From: Eutreptiella sp. 'Long Island Sound 2002'
Lineage: Eukaryota > Euglenozoa > Euglenophyceae > Eutreptiales > Eutreptiaceae
Assembly: GCA_964036045.1 (NCBI GenBank)
Contig: OZ038384.1
Location: forward strand, 50,568,843-50,632,842
Reading direction: 5' to 3'
Length of the DNA stretch: 64,000 nt
This document shows, piece by piece, positions 61,141 through 64,000 of the stretch. How positions within the stretch are numbered: the stretch's first letter is position 1; each line of letters opens with the position of its first letter. The translations under genes and the position numbers were made by a program. Below the pieces are notes generated by a model. That model ran no database searches. It had not been told where the DNA came from and was given only the letters and a program-made list of their open reading frames with translations.

Positions 61141-61889
61141 CTATTTGATACTCTTTCTTGTCCACATGTCCATTTGCCCAGTTTTCTTCAGCACACAAGA
61201 AATTGACACATGCGGTGCTTGTGCTATAGAATGCCACGGGCGCAACTCAAAAGGCCATACACCCTGTGTGTGGCTTTTTTGTTTTGCAGCCAAAAGCAAC
61301 TCTTGAAGTTCTTTAGGAGGCCGCCTTTTTACACGCTTTGACATCTCCTTCGCAACATTCTATAGTTGTCCTTTGGTCAGGCCGTCAAAGGGCTTCATCA
61401 AGAGCACAATGGCGTTGCGCATATTCTCAAAATGAATTGCTTGAGAACCACATGGTACGCATCAGAGGCATTAGCGGCATTGCCTTGAGAAGCATCGGGG
61501 GCACTGCCTTGAGAGAGTGATCCGGCGGAATTGGTTGAGGCAGAGGCAGAAGCACCACTACCTTGAGAAAGCACAACATCAGCCGCAACAACACAAGAAC
61601 CCTCAGGCAACACATCAAGATCATCACAAGGAACACAAGCCGCCGCAGCATGGGGTGCCTAGTTCCCAGCACACATGCTGCTCGCTGCCTGTGCAACACC
61701 AGCTGCAGCAACAATAGCAAGATGTTGCCTGGGTGTTGGCGGATCAAGCTTCCTAGCCAGAAGAGAAGTCATCTTGGAGCCCCATGCTGAATTTTTCAGC
61801 CGATCGGCATGGGCCGGGGACTTTAGATGCTCACGCATGGCATTGGGGTGGTCATCCACCCTCATACCACATTTGCAAAGCACTTTCAT
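61141..61889 (-). pseudogene. CxCG zinc-finger transposon protein, decayed
   Basis: ATG at 61889 gives MKVLCKCGMRVDDHPNAMRE then HLKSPAHADRLKNSAWG, a C-x-C ... H-x5-H finger like that at 40.6 kb. The frame is interrupted by TAG at 61659-61661 but stays open to TGA at 61398, with an Ala/Ser/Gly/Gln-rich linker. After a frameshift it continues as RNAIVLLMKPFDGLTKGQL, TAG at 61360-61362, then NVAKEMSKRVKRRPPKELQE and LLLAAKQ. The finger is probably for DNA binding by a transposase; the rest is not recognised. The orientation is the same as the host kinase. Confidence 0.5.
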
Positions 61890-61959
61890 GATGAGCTGTC
61901 AAAACAGGTTGCACTGTATTCCAGCCTTTGCACCTACCAGCCTCAGTGCTGCCAAACCC

Positions 61960-62262
61960 TGGCATTGAACCAGGGGCACATCAGTTGCAAGGGCAACATT
62001 CTACCACCAAGGTACTGACTGGATCTGACAACATGCAGTTCAGGGGTGGAATGGATATTTTGGTTCGAAATTTGTTCCCCAATAAAATACCAGCCCACTC
62101 TTGACCCTCCGCATCTGTTGCCCTGATTTCTGCAGCGCCCAGGAATCGAACCAGGGATTCTGCCACTGGGGTACTGACCAGATCTGTCAACCCATTGCAG
62201 GGGCGGAACAGATATTTTGGTTCCAAATTTTTTCCTCCAAAAAATACCAACCCACTCTTGGC
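61960..62262 (-). repeat. Tandem tRNA-derived SINE-like units (two)
   Basis: Two related units 181 bp apart on the minus strand. Each carries a pol III B-box-like word (GGTTCAATGCC near 61960; GGTTCGATTCC near 62145), followed downstream by shared sequence that on the plus strand reads GGCGGAACAGATATTTTGGT, and a tail ending AAAATACCA then CCCACTCTTG. The first unit also has TTGGTGGTAGAATG, like a tRNA D-arm. The anticodon arm does not fold properly in either unit, so these are not functional tRNA genes. Confidence 0.5.
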
Positions 62263-62927
62263 CTATCCCCACCCCGGGGGGGGGGGGGTGATTCCGCTGA
62301 GGGCACCCAGAATTTCAAAAAAGCACGCAGGCAGCCCCCCCCCCCCCCTTGGGGGTATCCAAGCCACTAAAAAAGGCTTGCTCCCATCAGCCAAGGTCCG
62401 ACCCGAACGTCAGGTAAGGGGTCAATTTTTGTTTTGGTTTTCACCCGTTTTTGAATTCTCCACAAAATTCTGAGTATTTTGAGCATAGACACAATGGTTA
62501 AAACAATTTTCCCCCTCGGCAAGCCAAAAACTTTTTTCGGAGCCTTCAGTGCCAGCACTTTACCCCAAAATCTCAAATTAGAGAAAGACGGGTTCGAAAA
62601 CTTTGGGAGGTATGGAGCGGGGAGGGGGTTCTGAATTCGAACAGGCCATCCCCCTTGCTTCATGGTTCATTTTGGGTGTGCAACTGCATTGTTTGGGGCC
62701 TCCAGAAGTGCACCTAGAGGTCATTTTTGTCTCACCTTCCTCATCTGCCCACTGAAGCGCCCAGAACACTCTAGACCTGCAACCCCTCCAGGGTGGGTAC
62801 TCAATCTAATCATCCTTCTCTGGAATCTTGCACAACTACATAACTGCCGCCACCAAATGAAAAGGTGCCGCGCACACTCAGTCACAAGCAGAGGCTTGAA
62901 AAAAGCACTGGCACTGGCACAGCACAC
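62263..62927. other. Long kinase intron, right end
   Basis: C and G runs near 62276 and 62338. No gene recognised. The donor of the kinase exon is at 62926-62927. Confidence 0.5.
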
Positions 62928-63029
62928 CTGGGGCCATAAACCATGGTGTGCCCGCGACAGTGTTCATCATCTTGGTCATGGCCATGGCATTTTCTACCTC
63001 CTTCGATGTCCCAAAGTCCGACAATTTGA
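62928..63029 (-). CDS. Kinase gene, exon with DFG and activation loop
   Basis: 102 bp: acceptor CTGGCAG|TC at 63030-63031, donor GCCCCAG|GTGTGC. Codons read KLSDFGTSKEVENAMAMTKM then MNTVAGTPWFMAP; the last G joins AG of the next exon to give Glu, completing A-P-E. This is subdomains VII-VIII: the Mg-binding DFG Asp, a Thr-containing activation loop and the G-T-P-W-F-M-A-P-E P+1 loop. V-K-L-S-D-F-G-T-S and T-P-W-F-M-A-P-E point to the STE/MAPKKK group rather than to a tyrosine kinase. The N-lobe and the HRD loop are not seen to the right and must lie beyond 64000, or have been lost. Confidence 0.9.
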
Positions 63030-63540
63030 CTGCCAGTGATGCAGCAGGGAGACAGGCTGGCTGCCCATGCTGGAATCGAAGCATTTCAATCCAATTTACC
63101 GCAGAGGTTGGCCAGGGTTGTGTTTGAAGGGGGGGGGGGGGACTATAAATGGAGAAGGTCTGCTGGTCGGTACATGTGCTTTAAAACACTTGGTTGCGTT
63201 TTGTGGAGGCTGCCACCGGCCTGTATGTGGTTTTCTTTTGGGAGGGATATGTGGGGAGGGGAGTGTGTGGGGGGCGAGGCTTCGGGTGGGGAGGGGGTGA
63301 GGGGGGTGGGGCTGGAGCAAAGGAGCCCTCCTCCTTGCCACATGAAGCATGAAGAAAGCAGAAAGCAGTACAGCAGTATGGTAAGTGCAACGTTCATTCA
63401 CTCCATTTCCAATTTGGATGAGACGTGTGCACAACCAGGCCATTTCCTCTTCAGGCCCAGGTCCTTGGCTTGTGGAGACCCTCTGGACCCTGTGTTTTCC
63501 CCTGTAAACCGCCAACAGCTTAGAAAACTTTTACTCTTAC

Positions 63541-63604
63541 CAGGAACCACAGTCTCATGCAACCATTCTTCCAGATTCCGGCCCAAGACGTCCTGTTTGT
63601 ACCA
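63541..63604 (-). CDS. Candidate 64-bp exon upstream of the DFG exon
   Basis: Acceptor GTTAATCCAG|TGG after a T-rich tract, and donor GTTCCTG|GTAAGAG, a very good consensus. Codons read WYKQDVLGRNLEEWLHETVV then P. The exon ends with one extra base, the phase required by the DFG exon. However, direct joining would leave no catalytic loop (HRD) before DFG, so it cannot be the immediately preceding kinase exon unless others lie between. It may belong to another gene, or be chance. Confidence 0.3.
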
Positions 63605-64000
63605 CTGGATTAACAAGTGAAAGAAGCATTCCACATCACAGCTTGAGGGTCCTCTTGGTCGCCCCTCTGAGGGGGGGGGGGGAGAAAATTCCACTTCATA
63701 GGTGGGGCCTCGGTCCAAGAAGGGGGATCTTGGGTGGCACTGTGCGCACACGTAGAGCCGTGAACTCAAACCCAAGGCGCCATAAAAAATGCACTCTTTT
63801 GAAAAACATGTGCACGACAGGGCTCCTGACCTGTGGGACAGAAATATTGAGTGAGCGAAAAGTTCACGGCACCAGCGCTGTAAAATTCTAGACCTTTTGG
63901 AACAATTTCCATCTGCTGACGACTTCGATTTTTGTTTCAAAAACACAGTTTGAGTGGCATTCCCACCTAATTTTGCGATCCAGACCTTGTCAGAATTGCT
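63605..64000. other. Right window end, unassigned
   Basis: Minus-strand frame open but not protein-like. A G run lies near 63671. No gene recognised. Confidence 0.4.

Overview
The window is eukaryotic nuclear DNA. It holds GT-AG introns, a protein kinase gene split into short exons over more than 20 kb, transposon-encoded proteins, several kinds of satellite DNA, and a 200-base scaffold gap. No prokaryotic operon, rRNA or intact tRNA gene is visible. A large, transposon-rich genome of an alga or other protist fits best, but nothing here names the organism.

Left half (1-30.5 kb): almost entirely tandem repeats. An 8-bp satellite (ACTCACCC) fills 1-5233, 9653-11810, 13377-15890, 18888-20603 and about 22170-24690. 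It is separated by a GC-rich 23/26-bp minisatellite (5.5-9.4 kb), a 30-bp repeat with a phased 15-bp palindrome (12.04-12.57 kb), a 65-bp repeat (16.3-16.8 kb) and a 127-bp repeat (28.6-30.5 kb). The sequence at 10.1-18.69 kb recurs almost exactly at 18.89-27.49 kb, on the two sides of the N gap. This looks like two contig ends that overlap but were not merged. The only convincing protein-coding stretch here is an unrecognised plus-strand frame, complete at 26.6-27.8 kb and cut by the gap at 17.8-18.7 kb, with two in-frame TGA codons.

Right half (30.5-64 kb): ordinary base composition with many long G or C homopolymers. On the minus strand, exons at 63.0, 52.0, 51.7, 42.2 and 41.7 kb join in phase into the C-terminal half of a MAPKKK/STE-type kinase domain followed by a disordered tail. 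Two introns are about 9.4 and 10.9 kb. An exon with a SHOCT domain at 38.6 kb may be its 3' end or a separate gene. The introns hold transposons: a two-gene element (43.7-48.4 kb) with divergent genes for an Ulp1/C48-like protease and a transposase-like protein, whose start codons lie 72 bp apart; a second transposon protein (57.3-58.3 kb) beside an inverted fragment; a CxCG zinc-finger element (61.1-61.9 kb); and tRNA-derived SINE-like units (62.0-62.3 kb). At 39.6-40.7 kb a poly-C-flanked inverted-repeat element interrupts another zinc-finger coding frame. The transposon frames carry frameshifts and in-frame TGA and TAG codons but no TAA was noted, so they are probably decayed copies.

All family assignments are from reading translations by eye. 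No database search was possible.
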